A stretch of 64,000 nt of DNA from Planctomycetota bacterium (GTDB lineage Bacteria > Planctomycetota > UBA1135 > UBA2386), in contig JADJPQ010000001.1 in assembly GCA_016713175.1 (NCBI GenBank), forward strand, positions 248,001 through 312,000, written 5' to 3'. This document shows, piece by piece, positions 41,861-51,058 of this stretch. The notes under the pieces are model-generated. The model searched no databases. It worked only from the letters and a program-made list of their open reading frames with translations, and was not told the DNA's origin. Position 1 is the stretch's first letter. Every line of letters starts with the position of its first letter. The position numbers and the translations under genes are program-made.

Positions 41861-43045
41861 ATGGGTCGCCCAGTCATCGTCTCCGCGTGCCGCACTCCGA
41901 TCGGTCGCTTCCAAGGCGGGCTCGCCGGTTTCACGGCGCCGCAACTCGGCGGTTTCGCCGTCAAGGAAGCGTTGCGCCGCAGCGGCGTGCCGGCGGATCA
42001 GGTCGAAGAAGTGCTGATGGGCAACGTGCTGCAGGCCGGTCTCGGACAGAACCCGGCTCGCCAGGCGCTGCGTGCCGCCGGCATTCCCGACGCTGTCGCG
42101 GCGGTGACGATCAACAAGGTCTGCGGTTCGGGGCTGAAGACGGTGATGCTCGCCGCGCAGGCGATCAAGGCCGGTGACCTGAAGGTCGCGGTCGCGGGCG
42201 GCATGGAGTCGATGTCGAATACGCCGTACTACCTGCCGACGGCGCGGACCGGCATGCGGCTGGGCCATGCGCAGGCGGTGGATGGGATCGTGTGGGACGG
42301 GTTGTGGGACCACTACAACAACTTCCACATGGGCAACACCGCCGAACTGGTGGCCAAGAAGTACGCGGTGTCGCGCGCCGACCAGGATGCCTACGCCGCC
42401 GAGAGCCACCGGCGGGCGGTGGCGGCGCAAAAGGCCGGTGCGTTCGATGCCGAAGTGTTCGCGGTCGAGGTCAAGCAGAAGAAGGGCGAGCCGACGTTCG
42501 TCAAGCTCGACGAGAGTCCGCGCGCGGACAGCACGGTCGAGTCGCTGGCGAAGTTGAAGCCGGTGTTCCAGCCCGACGGCGGCACGGTGACCGCCGGCAA
42601 CGCCAGTTCGATCAACGATGGCGCCGCGGCGTTGGTCGTCTGCGACGAGGACTGGGCCAAGGCCAACGGCATCCAGCCGCTCGCGCGCATCACCGGCTAT
42701 GCGACCGGCGGCCTGGCGCCCGAGTGGGTGATGATGGCGCCGGAAGTCGCCACCAGGAAGCTGTGTGCGCTGCTGAAGTGCTCGCCGCAGGACTTCGACC
42801 TCTGCGAGATGAACGAGGCGTTCGCGGTGCAGATGGTCGCACTGCAGCGGCAGCTCGAAGTGAATCCGGCGAAGTGGAACGTGCACGGCGGCGCGGTCGC
42901 GCTCGGCCATCCGATCGGCTGTTCGGGTGCGCGCGTGCTGACGACCCTGCTGTTCGCCCTGCAGCAGAAGAACCTGCGGACCGGCGTTGCCGGTCTGTGC
43001 CTGGGCGGCGGCAATGCCGTCGTGCTCGGTGTCGAACGGATCTGA
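41861..43045 (+). CDS. Acetyl-CoA acyltransferase (thiolase)
   Basis: 394 residues. The nucleophile Cys88 lies in INKVCGSGLKTV, the first Cys-binding loop GQNPARQALRAAG is upstream, and the catalytic His and Cys sit in HGGAVALGHPIGCSGAR (about residue 352) and CLGGGNAVV (about 382). This is the degradative/biosynthetic acetyl-CoA acetyltransferase family; it takes two acetyl-CoA or cleaves 3-ketoacyl-CoA. It is the first gene of the fatty-acid oxidation operon. A possible -10 box (TACAAT, 41822-41827) lies 34 bases before the ATG. Confidence 0.95.
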   Translation: MGRPVIVSACRTPIGRFQGGLAGFTAPQLGGFAVKEALRRSGVPADQVEEVLMGNVLQAGLGQNPARQALRAAGIPDAVAAVTINKVCGSGLKTVMLAAQAIKAGDLKVAVAGGMESMSNTPYYLPTARTGMRLGHAQAVDGIVWDGLWDHYNNFHMGNTAELVAKKYAVSRADQDAYAAESHRRAVAAQKAGAFDAEVFAVEVKQKKGEPTFVKLDESPRADSTVESLAKLKPVFQPDGGTVTAGNASSINDGAAALVVCDEDWAKANGIQPLARITGYATGGLAPEWVMMAPEVATRKLCALLKCSPQDFDLCEMNEAFAVQMVALQRQLEVNPAKWNVHGGAVALGHPIGCSGARVLTTLLFALQQKNLRTGVAGLCLGGGNAVVLGVERI

Positions 43046-43058
43046 ACGGAACCCACCC

Positions 43059-43931
43059 ATGACCACTCCATCCCTTCCGAAGGCCGTTGCCGTGATCGGC
43101 GCCGGCACCATGGGCAACGGCATCGCCCAGACGTTCGCCACCTGCGGCGTGCAGACCTACATGGTCGACGTCAAACAGGAGTTCCTGGACCGCGGCGTCG
43201 CGACGATCCACAAGAGCCTGGGCAAGTTCGCCGAGAAGGGCACGCTGACGGCGGATCAGGCAACGGCGGCGAAGGCGCGGCTGATCGCGACGACCGACAT
43301 GGGCTGTCTGCGCGAGGTTGAGCTGTGCGTCGAGGCGGTCACCGAGAACCTCGAGGTCAAGACCAAGGTGTTCCAGGCCGCCGACGCGGCGTTGCCGGCG
43401 GCGGGCGTGCTGGCGTCCAACACATCGTCGATCTCGATCACGGTGCTGGCGGCGAAGACGAAGCGGGCCGATCGCGTGATCGGCATGCACTTCATGAATC
43501 CGGTCCCGTTGATGAAGCTGATCGAGGTGATCCGCGGCAACGACACCAGCGATGCGACCGCCGATCTGGTGATCGGCTGGAGCAAGGCGCTCGGCAAGGT
43601 GCCGGTGATCGCCAACGACTATCCGGGCTTCGTCGCCAACCGGATCCTGATGCCGATGATCAACGAGGCGGCGTTCGCGTTGATGGAAGGCGTGGCGACG
43701 CGCGAAGCGATCGACGAGATCATGAAGCTCGGGATGAACCACCCGATGGGGCCGCTGACGCTCGCCGACTTCATCGGGTTGGATGTCTGCGTGGCGATCC
43801 TCGACGTGCTGCACGAAGGGCTCGGCGACGACAAGTACCGCGCCTGTCCGTTCCTGCGTCGGCTGGTGCACGCCGGCCACCTCGGTCGCAAGACCGGCAA
43901 GGGCTTCTACTCCTACAACCAGGGCAAGTGA
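43059..43931 (+). CDS. 3-hydroxyacyl-CoA dehydrogenase (HBD type)
   Basis: 290 residues with an N-terminal Rossmann domain (VIGAGTMGNGIAQTFA) and conserved SNTSSISIT and GMHFMNPVPLMKLIEV (catalytic His-Glu pair), then the C-terminal dimerisation domain (YPGFVANRILMPMINEAA, LADFIGLDVCVAILDVL, RKTGKGFYSY). It oxidises 3-hydroxyacyl-CoA with NAD+, the step before thiolase. ATG 43059 is 14 bases after the thiolase stop; its stop shares a base with the next start. Confidence 0.95.
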   Translation: MTTPSLPKAVAVIGAGTMGNGIAQTFATCGVQTYMVDVKQEFLDRGVATIHKSLGKFAEKGTLTADQATAAKARLIATTDMGCLREVELCVEAVTENLEVKTKVFQAADAALPAAGVLASNTSSISITVLAAKTKRADRVIGMHFMNPVPLMKLIEVIRGNDTSDATADLVIGWSKALGKVPVIANDYPGFVANRILMPMINEAAFALMEGVATREAIDEIMKLGMNHPMGPLTLADFIGLDVCVAILDVLHEGLGDDKYRACPFLRRLVHAGHLGRKTGKGFYSYNQGK

Positions 43932-45106
43932 TGGCTACCGACGCCAAGGGCCAGTCGCCGCAAGTCGTCGACTTCGCATTGTCTCCAGCGCTGCAGCAGT
44001 TCGTCGCCGAGGTCCGCGACTACTGCAAGAACCACCTCGGCAACGCCGCACAGTGGGATGCCGAGGTCCGGTTCCCGCGCGAACCGGTGGCCGCGGCCGG
44101 CCGGCTCGGTCTGCTGCGCACCACCGTGGCCCGTGACTACGGCGGTTCGCAGATGGGCAATCTGGCGAGCTGCCTGATGCTCGAGGAGATCAACGCCTGG
44201 TGCCCGTCTACCGGCGTGACGATCAGCGTGCACAATTCGCTGGTCAACTCGCTGCTCGGCAAGTGGTGTACCGATGCACAGAAGCGGCGGTGGTTCCCCA
44301 AGCTGATCACCGGTGAGTGGCTCGGCGCGTATTGCCTGTCGGAGGCGTTCTCGGGCTCCGATGCCGCGGCATTGCGCTGCGAGGCCAAGCGCGACGGCGA
44401 CCACTACCTGATGAACGGCGCCAAGCTGTGGATCACTACCGGCAGTGAAGCGAAGCTGTTCGTGATCTTCGCGCGCACCGGCGCCGACCGGGTCAAGGGC
44501 ATCTCGGCGTTCGTCGTCGAGAAGGACTGGCCCGGCGTCGGTGTCGGCAAGAAGGAACGCAAGCTCGGTCTGCGCGGCTCGCCGACCACCGAGATCGTGC
44601 TCGAGAACGTCAAGGTCCCGGTCGACTGCCGGATCGGTGACGATGGCATCGGCTTCACGATCGCGCTCGACACCCTGGATGGCGGCCGGCTCGGCATCGC
44701 CTCGCAGTCGCTCGGCATCGCGCGCGCGGCGATCGATCTGATCAAGGCGCACCTGGCGGCGCAGGTCGACGAGAAAGGCCGACCGACAGCCAGCCAGCCC
44801 GACCAGTGGACGCTGGCGGACCTCGCGGCGGATCTCGACGGTAGCCGGTTCCTGACCTGGCGCGCGGCGTTGCTGCGGGATCAGGGGGTGCGCTGCAGCA
44901 CCGAGGCAGCGATGGCCAAGTTGTCGGCGTCGCGGTTGGCCAACCGGGCGGCGCGCGCGGCGGTGTCGATTCTGGGTCAGGCCGGGGGCAGTGGCGCCAG
45001 CGCGGCCGAACGGATCCTCCGCGACGCGCGCATCACCGAGATCTACGAAGGCGCGACCGACATCCAGCGCCTGGTCATCGCCCGCGGCCTGCTGGCTCCG
45101 GCCTGA
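43931..45106 (+). CDS. Acyl-CoA dehydrogenase
   Basis: 391 residues, FAD enzyme of the short/medium-chain group. The N-terminal helical domain leads to the FAD site (WLGAYCLSEAFSGSDAAAL, ITTGSEAKLFVIFAR) and the C-terminal helical bundle ends with IYEGATDIQRLVIARGLL, where the Glu near 373 is the catalytic base. It makes the first double bond of beta-oxidation; electrons go to ETF. The start overlaps the HBD stop by one base (TGATG), so the genes are coupled. Confidence 0.95.
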   Translation: MATDAKGQSPQVVDFALSPALQQFVAEVRDYCKNHLGNAAQWDAEVRFPREPVAAAGRLGLLRTTVARDYGGSQMGNLASCLMLEEINAWCPSTGVTISVHNSLVNSLLGKWCTDAQKRRWFPKLITGEWLGAYCLSEAFSGSDAAALRCEAKRDGDHYLMNGAKLWITTGSEAKLFVIFARTGADRVKGISAFVVEKDWPGVGVGKKERKLGLRGSPTTEIVLENVKVPVDCRIGDDGIGFTIALDTLDGGRLGIASQSLGIARAAIDLIKAHLAAQVDEKGRPTASQPDQWTLADLAADLDGSRFLTWRAALLRDQGVRCSTEAAMAKLSASRLANRAARAAVSILGQAGGSGASAAERILRDARITEIYEGATDIQRLVIARGLLAPA

Positions 45107-45112
45107 TCGCCG

Positions 45113-46258
45113 ATGAGTTCGTTCCCGCCACCGCCCTCCTCGCCGCCATCCGGAACGTCCGGTGCGCCGTTGCCGCCACCCGGCGTGCCGCCGCAGCAGC
45201 CGCAATGGTACGGTGCGCCGTCCCAGTCGCGGGAAGGCAGGAGCACGGCGTTCTTCGTCGCGATCTTCCTCGGTCTGTTGCTGCTGGTCTCCGGTGCGTT
45301 GAACGTGCTGCTCCTGATCCTCAGCGTCGGCAGCTTCGCCGGTGCCGGACTGGCCGGTGGCGGCGACGACGCCCTGGGCTACGACCTGGTCCACGTCGAC
45401 GGTTCGCGGGATGCCAAGGCGCAGGTGCTGCGGATCCCGATCGTCGGGGCGATCGCCGAAGGCGCCAACCCTGTGCTCGGCGCCGCCGGTGGAACCGTCA
45501 CGCAGGTGCGCCGCGCGCTGCGTTTGCTCGAGCAGGACACCGCGCGCGGTTATCGCGGGCTGCTGCTCGACATCGATTCGCCTGGCGGCGGCGTCACCGA
45601 CAGCGACGAGATCTACCGGCTGATCCAGACGATCCGGAAGGACCGGCCGGACCTGCGGGTGGTCGCGTTGTTCGGCGATGTCGCGGCGAGCGGCGGTTAC
45701 TACATCGCGGCCGCGGCGCAGCGGATCTTCGCGCGGCGCACGACGATCACCGGCAGCATCGGCGTGATCATGGGCGGTTGGAACTTCGCCGAGGCGGCGA
45801 AGAACTTGGGCGTCGAGCAGGTGGCGATCAAGTCCGAGCGCACGCCGTTCAAGGACCTGTTGTCGCCGACGCGCCCGATGCGCGACGACGAGCGCGAACT
45901 GCTGACCGCCATCGTCGACGAGTTCTACGATCAGTTCGTCACCGTCGTCGACGATGGTCGGCCCGGTCTCGATCGCGAGCAGGTCACCGCGCTCGCCAAT
46001 GGTGCCATCTACACCGCCAACCAGGCGCTGGCCAACGGCCTGATCGACGCGATCGGCGATCGCGCCGACGTGATCGCCTGGCTCGAGAGCGAGATCGGCC
46101 AGGAAGTCGAGATCGTCGAGCAGCGGCGCCGGCCGGGGCTGCGCGATCTGCTGCTGGGTGCGGCAGCCGCCGCACCGACGCTGGAACAGAGTGCCGCGCA
46201 GCTGCTGCAAGGCCCCACCGGCCCGCGCTTCCTCTATTGGTGGGCGGGCGGACGCTGA
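45113..46258 (+). CDS. SppA-type signal peptide peptidase (family S49)
   Basis: 381 residues. A Pro-rich N-terminus (about 1-40) precedes one transmembrane helix (TAFFVAIFLGLLLLVSGALN) and the S49 protease domain: the oxyanion region DIDSPGGGVTDSDEIY, nucleophile Ser near 193 in GDVAASGGYYIA and general base Lys near 245 in RTPFKDLLSPTRPM. S49 proteases cut signal peptides or membrane-protein fragments. It sits six bases downstream of the acyl-CoA dehydrogenase gene inside the oxidation operon. The fold and spacing are clear; the reason for this location is not. Confidence 0.92.
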   Translation: MSSFPPPPSSPPSGTSGAPLPPPGVPPQQPQWYGAPSQSREGRSTAFFVAIFLGLLLLVSGALNVLLLILSVGSFAGAGLAGGGDDALGYDLVHVDGSRDAKAQVLRIPIVGAIAEGANPVLGAAGGTVTQVRRALRLLEQDTARGYRGLLLDIDSPGGGVTDSDEIYRLIQTIRKDRPDLRVVALFGDVAASGGYYIAAAAQRIFARRTTITGSIGVIMGGWNFAEAAKNLGVEQVAIKSERTPFKDLLSPTRPMRDDERELLTAIVDEFYDQFVTVVDDGRPGLDREQVTALANGAIYTANQALANGLIDAIGDRADVIAWLESEIGQEVEIVEQRRRPGLRDLLLGAAAAAPTLEQSAAQLLQGPTGPRFLYWWAGGR

Positions 46259-46269
46259 GGATTCTCACC

Positions 46270-47320
46270 ATGCACAACCTCGAACTCACCGAAGACCAGA
46301 CGATGATCCTCGACACCGTCCGCAAGTTCGTTGCGGATGCAGTGCTGCCGGTCGCCCTCGAGCACGACGAGCATCGGCAGTTCGCCGGCGCCGAACTCGG
46401 TGGCCTGGCCGAGCTGGGCCTGTTCGGTCTGCCGGTCGCGGAGACGGCCGGCGGTGCCGGCATGGGCTTCGTGCCGCTGGTCGCCGCGCTCGAGGAGATC
46501 GGCACGGTCAGCGGTTCGTTGGCGCGCCTGTGGATCGGCCAGTTGCAATGCGCGCTGGCGCTCGAAGTGGCGGCGGCGCCGCCGCTGGAGGAGATCGTCG
46601 CCGGGGAACGGTTGGCGGTGTTCCTCGGACCCGAGCATGGGATCAGCGCGGCCAACGGCCAACTGTCGGGCAAGGCCGAACTGGTGCCCGGGGCTGGCGA
46701 GGCGGCGGTGTTCGTCGTCGCCGCAACCCAGGATGGCCAACCGGCCCTGTTCGTCGTCGATGCTCAAGGTAGCAAGCGGACGGCGCAGCGCAGTCTCGGT
46801 CTCTGCAGCACGGCGCCGTGCCGGGTCGAGTTCGCCGGTTCCATGGGCGCCGCGGTCGCGACCGGGGGTACCGCCGCTCAGGCGATTGCGCGGGCGCAGT
46901 TGGTTGCGTGGATCGGTGGCGCGGCGGTCTGTGTCGGCATGGGTGCGGCATCGGTGACCGCATCGCGCCGGCACGCGAGCGAACGCATCGCGTTCGGCAA
47001 GCCGCTGCTGGTGCAGCAGGCCGTCGTGCGCAAGCTGGTCGATGGCAGGCGGGGGATCGATGCCGCCCGACATCTCGTCTGGCACGCGGCGCGCCTGCTC
47101 GAGCAGGGGGCCGATGCGACGCCGACGGCGCTGCAGGCGAAAGTCGCGGCTGCGGAGGCAGCGGTGCACGCCGCCGACGAGGCGATCCAGATCCACGGCG
47201 GTTTCGGCTACACGGTCGAATACCACGTCGAGCGGCACTACCGCGACGCCAAGATGTTCGAAGCTCCTCGACGGCGGAGCCGATCGGGCGCGCGACTGGC
47301 TGGGTCGTCAGTTCGCCTGA
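46270..47320 (+). CDS. Second acyl-CoA dehydrogenase (frameshift near 3' end)
   Basis: About 349 residues if one extra base is removed. The frame from ATG 46270 carries the acyl-CoA dehydrogenase fold (LTEDQTMILDTVRKFVADAV, LFGLPVAETAGGAGMGF) and the C-terminal IHGGFGYTVEYHVERHYRDA KMFE (in two parts). At about 47258-47262 the expected GAGCTC (Glu-Leu) reads GAAGCTC, and the rest (LLDGGADRARDWLGRQFA, stop at 47318-47320) continues in the +1 frame. Left uncorrected, the frame would run on for more than 500 antisense codons. It lies 11 bases after sppA; its end overlaps the LPS-kinase-like gene by 13 bases. Relaxed or divergent N-terminal half; substrate unknown. Confidence 0.85.
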
Positions 47321-48873
47321 CGGACTCCTCGTCGTCGGTCGCTGAACGCATGCGCCGCCGCCCACTCGCCGGCGCGCTGTTCCGCCACCCGCCACAACCG
47401 TCGAACCGCGACCGGTTCCAGCAGTCGCCACCGCGCCCGCAGGTAGCCAGCCACGAAGGCGCGGATCGCCCGTTCGCCACCCGGATCTCCGGCGGCGCGG
47501 AACGCGGCGAGCAGTCGGCCGAGATCCCGGCCCTGGCCGCGCAGGTCGTCGGGTCCCTTGCGGGAGACCCCGTCCAGATCGACCATCGCGATGGCACCGG
47601 TGGCCGGATCGCGGACCAGGTTTTCGAACTTCAGGTCGCGATTGCGCAGGCCGTGCGCGTGCAGCCGGCCGACGCTCCGACCCAAGGTTCGGGCCATGGC
47701 CAGGATCTCATCCGATCCGGATGCGCCCGCCAGTTCGGTTGCCAGGTTCGGGCCGGCAACACGCCGTGCGAAGTACCACCCCTGGCCGTCGAAGGTCCGC
47801 AGCGCCAACGGCGTCGGCTGCTCGACCTTGGCGAACACCAACCAGTAGGTCGCGCGCCACAACTTGCGCGCCGCCCCGGTCTGCCGCTGCTTGACGACGA
47901 ACTGCGATTGCAGCCACACCGACCCGCGTCGGCCGGTCTTGTCCGGTGGCGGCGGAGCCGCCGCGAACGCGACGCACGCAGCGTGGTGCGCCGTGTCCGT
48001 TTCCGGCAGGCGGTGCACCAGCCAGCGCGCATCTCCGCGTCGGTACGGCAAGACCTCGGTGTGGCGACACGCACGTGCCGCGCGCTTGCCGAACTGTGCG
48101 AGCGCCCGGCGCCGGACGGCGCGGGCCGCCAGCGCCAGTTGTTCCCGCAGCTTGCCGGGCAGCTCCGGCCCGGCAGTCAGGTAGCTGCGCAGCAGGCCCC
48201 GCGCGCGCGGGTCGAGCGGACCGGCGTCGAGTTCCTGGCAGAAGAATGCCAGGGCCGCCGCCCGTCGCCAGATGTCCGGATCGCCCCGGTGCTGCACCGA
48301 TGTCAGGTCCAGAAGCCATGGCACGCCGGCACTGTCGATCACGACGTTGCCAGGGTGCAGGTCGCCGGGCAGGAAGCCGCGATCATGGGCGTGGCGCAAC
48401 AACGCGCCCACGCGCGCCGGGGCCTCGCTGGCGAGGTCGAACGTGAACGGCAGCGCACCGGCCACGGTCTTCGTGATCAGGAAACTGCGCGATTTGCCGT
48501 CGCCGTCGATGGTGACGCCGGCGGCCAGCGGCTCGACGGCCGGCAGGCCGAGTTCGCGGGCCCGCAGCAGATTGCGCAGTTCGCGTTCGCCACGAGCCCC
48601 GGTCAGGAGATCGCGGGCGGTGTCGGTGAACTTGCCGCCGCGGAACACCTTGACGTGCACCTCGGCGTCGCCGAGTCGTCCATGCAGCACCGTTCGCACC
48701 GTCGTCTGCTTCTGCACCGCCAGCAGCCTGGGCCACTGGCCGGGTGCCAGTTCGAACAGCGGCCGCAACGCTGGCAACAGGCCACCGATGGCGACGCCGC
48801 GCGCGTGCCCGACGGCGAACGCGACGGATTGCGGCAACGGGTGGTTGCCCGGCGTCGGGCTCGAGGGAACCAT
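47308..48873 (-). CDS. Tandem LPS-kinase (WaaP/InaA)-like protein
   Basis: 521 residues with two protein-kinase-fold units of the lipopolysaccharide kinase group. The first (about 60-230) has VHVKVFRGGKF with the nucleotide Lys, then FLPGDLHPGNVVI (catalytic Asp near 170) and WLLDLTSV as the metal-binding DFG-equivalent. The second (about 330-470) has YFARRVAGPNLA, HGLRNRDLKFENLV (near 412) and IAMVDLDGV. Both keep Asp-x-x-x-x-Asn and a second Asp. They should phosphorylate core sugars (for example heptose or Kdo) of an LPS-like lipid. It is convergent to the acyl-CoA dehydrogenase and divergent from the LptF-like gene by 11 bases. Confidence 0.85.
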   Translation of the reverse strand: MVPSSPTPGNHPLPQSVAFAVGHARGVAIGGLLPALRPLFELAPGQWPRLLAVQKQTTVRTVLHGRLGDAEVHVKVFRGGKFTDTARDLLTGARGERELRNLLRARELGLPAVEPLAAGVTIDGDGKSRSFLITKTVAGALPFTFDLASEAPARVGALLRHAHDRGFLPGDLHPGNVVIDSAGVPWLLDLTSVQHRGDPDIWRRAAALAFFCQELDAGPLDPRARGLLRSYLTAGPELPGKLREQLALAARAVRRRALAQFGKRAARACRHTEVLPYRRGDARWLVHRLPETDTAHHAACVAFAAAPPPPDKTGRRGSVWLQSQFVVKQRQTGAARKLWRATYWLVFAKVEQPTPLALRTFDGQGWYFARRVAGPNLATELAGASGSDEILAMARTLGRSVGRLHAHGLRNRDLKFENLVRDPATGAIAMVDLDGVSRKGPDDLRGQGRDLGRLLAAFRAAGDPGGERAIRAFVAGYLRARWRLLEPVAVRRLWRVAEQRAGEWAAAHAFSDRRRGVRQAN

Positions 48874-48884
48874 GGGGCGGCGCG

Positions 48885-49958
48885 ATGTGGAAGCTGCACC
48901 GATACTACCTGAAGGAACTGACCGTCGCCTGCGGCATCACGTTCCTCGTGCTGTTCTCGATCGCGCTGCTGTCGATGGTCGCGCGTGGCTTGCAGCGCAC
49001 GCAGGGCAGTACGGAGCTGCTCGATGCGGCCATGGCGACGCTGTTCCTGGCCATGGATGCGTTCCCACACCTGTTGACCATCGCGTTCCTGCTGGCGACC
49101 GTGTTGACCTACGGCCGTGCGACCCAGGATCGCGAGATGGTGGCGGTGGCCGCCGCTGGCATCAGTCCGCGGACGCCGCTGGTGCCGGCCGTCCTGCTCG
49201 GCACGGCCCTGGCGATCGTCGGCGCGCTGTGCCTGCACTTCGTCCTGCCCGAGGTCCACTTCCGCAAGTATCGGATCGTCCGCGACGTGGCGCGGAACTG
49301 GTTCCTCAACATGAAGCTCGGGACCGACCGGATCCCGATCCTGGAGACCGGCATCACGCTGACCTTCGGCAGCCAGGACCAGGCGACGCAGGACTACCTC
49401 GACTGCCTGTTGTTCCTGCCGCACGACGGCAGCTTTGCCCAGTTCACCGGCTCGTTCGTGCACGTGCAACGCGTGTCGATGCCACGACCGGTCGGCGACG
49501 ACACGGTGCTGACGATCGAGTTGCACGGCATCCGTGACCCGTTCGGGACGCGGCTCAACGATTCGCGGCTGGTCTACGACGTGCGCTCGGTGTCGGAGAA
49601 GGCGCGCCGCACCGAGAACAACGAGGACATCACCAGCGACCAACTGCTCGCGGAAGTGCTGCGCGGTGTGCACGACGATCCGGCTGGAGCCGGGTTCACG
49701 ATGCATCGCCGGGCCTGCTTCGCGCTGATGCCGCTGCTGATGGCGCCGATCGGCTACTGCCTGTCGTTGTTCGCCGGCGCTCGCGGTCGCGTGGTCGCGA
49801 TCGCGCTGTCCCTGCTGCCGCTGGTGCTGTTCTACGGCGGTGATCTGGTCGCCAACAAGGTCATGCGGATCACCCAGGAACCGCTGGCGGCGTGGCTGCC
49901 GGCGGCGCTGCTGGCGCTGATCGGCGGGCCGTTCTGCGCGCGGATGCTGCGCCGATGA
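48885..49958 (+). CDS. LptF/LptG-type permease (YjgP/YjgQ family)
   Basis: 357 residues with six hydrophobic helices: one near residue 20, two near 60-105, and three in the last 90 residues (FALMPLLMAPIGYCLSLFAG, VVAIALSLLPLVLFYGG, AAWLPAALLALIGGPF). A periplasmic beta-jellyroll (about 120-270) lies between. This is the YjgP/YjgQ permease of the LPS exporter, part of LptB2FG, which pulls LPS from the inner membrane. It overlaps the next gene by ATGA. LptB, LptA, LptC and LptD are not in the window. Confidence 0.9.
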   Translation: MWKLHRYYLKELTVACGITFLVLFSIALLSMVARGLQRTQGSTELLDAAMATLFLAMDAFPHLLTIAFLLATVLTYGRATQDREMVAVAAAGISPRTPLVPAVLLGTALAIVGALCLHFVLPEVHFRKYRIVRDVARNWFLNMKLGTDRIPILETGITLTFGSQDQATQDYLDCLLFLPHDGSFAQFTGSFVHVQRVSMPRPVGDDTVLTIELHGIRDPFGTRLNDSRLVYDVRSVSEKARRTENNEDITSDQLLAEVLRGVHDDPAGAGFTMHRRACFALMPLLMAPIGYCLSLFAGARGRVVAIALSLLPLVLFYGGDLVANKVMRITQEPLAAWLPAALLALIGGPFCARMLRR

Positions 49959-51055
49959 CTCCGCCGAAACGGATGGTGTCGCTCGATCGCTACGTCGGCC
50001 GCATCGTCGCCGGCACCTGGCTCGTCGCGGTGACGTTCTTCCTGTTCTTGAGCATCCTGATCGATCTGCTCGTCAACCTGCACACGCACATCGACAAGCA
50101 CGGTGCCGATGGCTTCGAACTGACGGTCTGGCTGGTCCAGTACTACGCCAAGATGACGCCGATGTTCTTCGTGACGATCGCGCCGTTCGTCACCGTCATC
50201 GCCTGCATGTTCGCGGTGGCGCGGTTGATGAACGCCAACGAAGTCGTGCCGATGCTGTTCGTCGGCCGCAGCATGGGGCGCGTGCTGCGCCCGACGTTGT
50301 ACTGCGGACTGCTGTCGGCGGCGGCGATGGCGGCCACCTGGCAGTGGGTGTTGCCGCTGGTCGCCGACACGATCTCGAACACGCGCAAGGAACAGAAGGC
50401 GATCGACACCGCGGTGCGCAACATCGCGCTGCCGGTGCGCGAAGCCGGACGGTTGCAGGCGTTGTCGGTGCAAGAATACGTGCCGGCGACGACGACGATG
50501 CGCGGCGTGCGGTTCTTGATCGAGGGCACTCAACCCGAAGACGTCGTGCTCGTGATGGCGGAGTCGGCGAGCTGGGACGCACAGGTCGGGGACTGGCGGC
50601 TGGTCGATGGGGTCGCGCGCAAGCCGGTGCCGCACGGTGTCGAGGAGACGCCGCGGCCGTGGCTCGGATCGAGCGGCTTCACGCCCGACCGGGTGCTGAT
50701 GGCCGGCAAGGAGAACGTCGAAGCGGATCTGCTGGCTTACGATGACCTCTCGGACCTGGTGCGGTTGCGACCGGGGCGCGCCGATGTCAAACTCGCGTTC
50801 CACCGACACATCACCTACCCGCTGGCCAATGTGCTGCTGCTGCTGCTGGCGCTGCCGTTCGCGGTCTGGTTCGAACGCGGCGGTCGGATCGAACGCGTGC
50901 TGGCGGCGATCGCGCTGTGCGGTGCCTATCTGGTCGTCGACCTGATCTGTCAGAGTCTGGGGCAGCGCGGCGTGCCGCCGGTGGTGGCGGCGTGGGCGCC
51001 GACGATCCTGTTCGGGTCGCTCGGCATCGTGATGTTCTCGAGCATCCGGAGTTGA
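49955..51055 (+). CDS. LptF/LptG-type permease, second subunit
   Basis: 366 residues, YjgP/YjgQ family like the previous gene, starting at ATG 49955. The layout is three N-terminal helices (GTWLVAVTFFLFLSILIDLL, FFVTIAPFVTVIACMFA, LYCGLLSAAAMAATWQ), a periplasmic domain (about 130-280) and three C-terminal helices (VLLLLLALPFAVWF, LAAIALCGAYLVVDL, TILFGSLGIVMFS). Two such genes in tandem are the usual LptF/LptG pair; which is which is not certain. A 38-residue membrane peptide follows. Confidence 0.9.
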   Translation: MTPPKRMVSLDRYVGRIVAGTWLVAVTFFLFLSILIDLLVNLHTHIDKHGADGFELTVWLVQYYAKMTPMFFVTIAPFVTVIACMFAVARLMNANEVVPMLFVGRSMGRVLRPTLYCGLLSAAAMAATWQWVLPLVADTISNTRKEQKAIDTAVRNIALPVREAGRLQALSVQEYVPATTTMRGVRFLIEGTQPEDVVLVMAESASWDAQVGDWRLVDGVARKPVPHGVEETPRPWLGSSGFTPDRVLMAGKENVEADLLAYDDLSDLVRLRPGRADVKLAFHRHITYPLANVLLLLLALPFAVWFERGGRIERVLAAIALCGAYLVVDLICQSLGQRGVPPVVAAWAPTILFGSLGIVMFSSIRS

Positions 51056-51058
51056 GCG

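Noticed and set aside
47321..48912. Continuation of the acyl-CoA dehydrogenase frame beyond its natural end
   Set aside because: Caused by the one-base shift near 47260; it runs antisense to the LPS-kinase-like gene.
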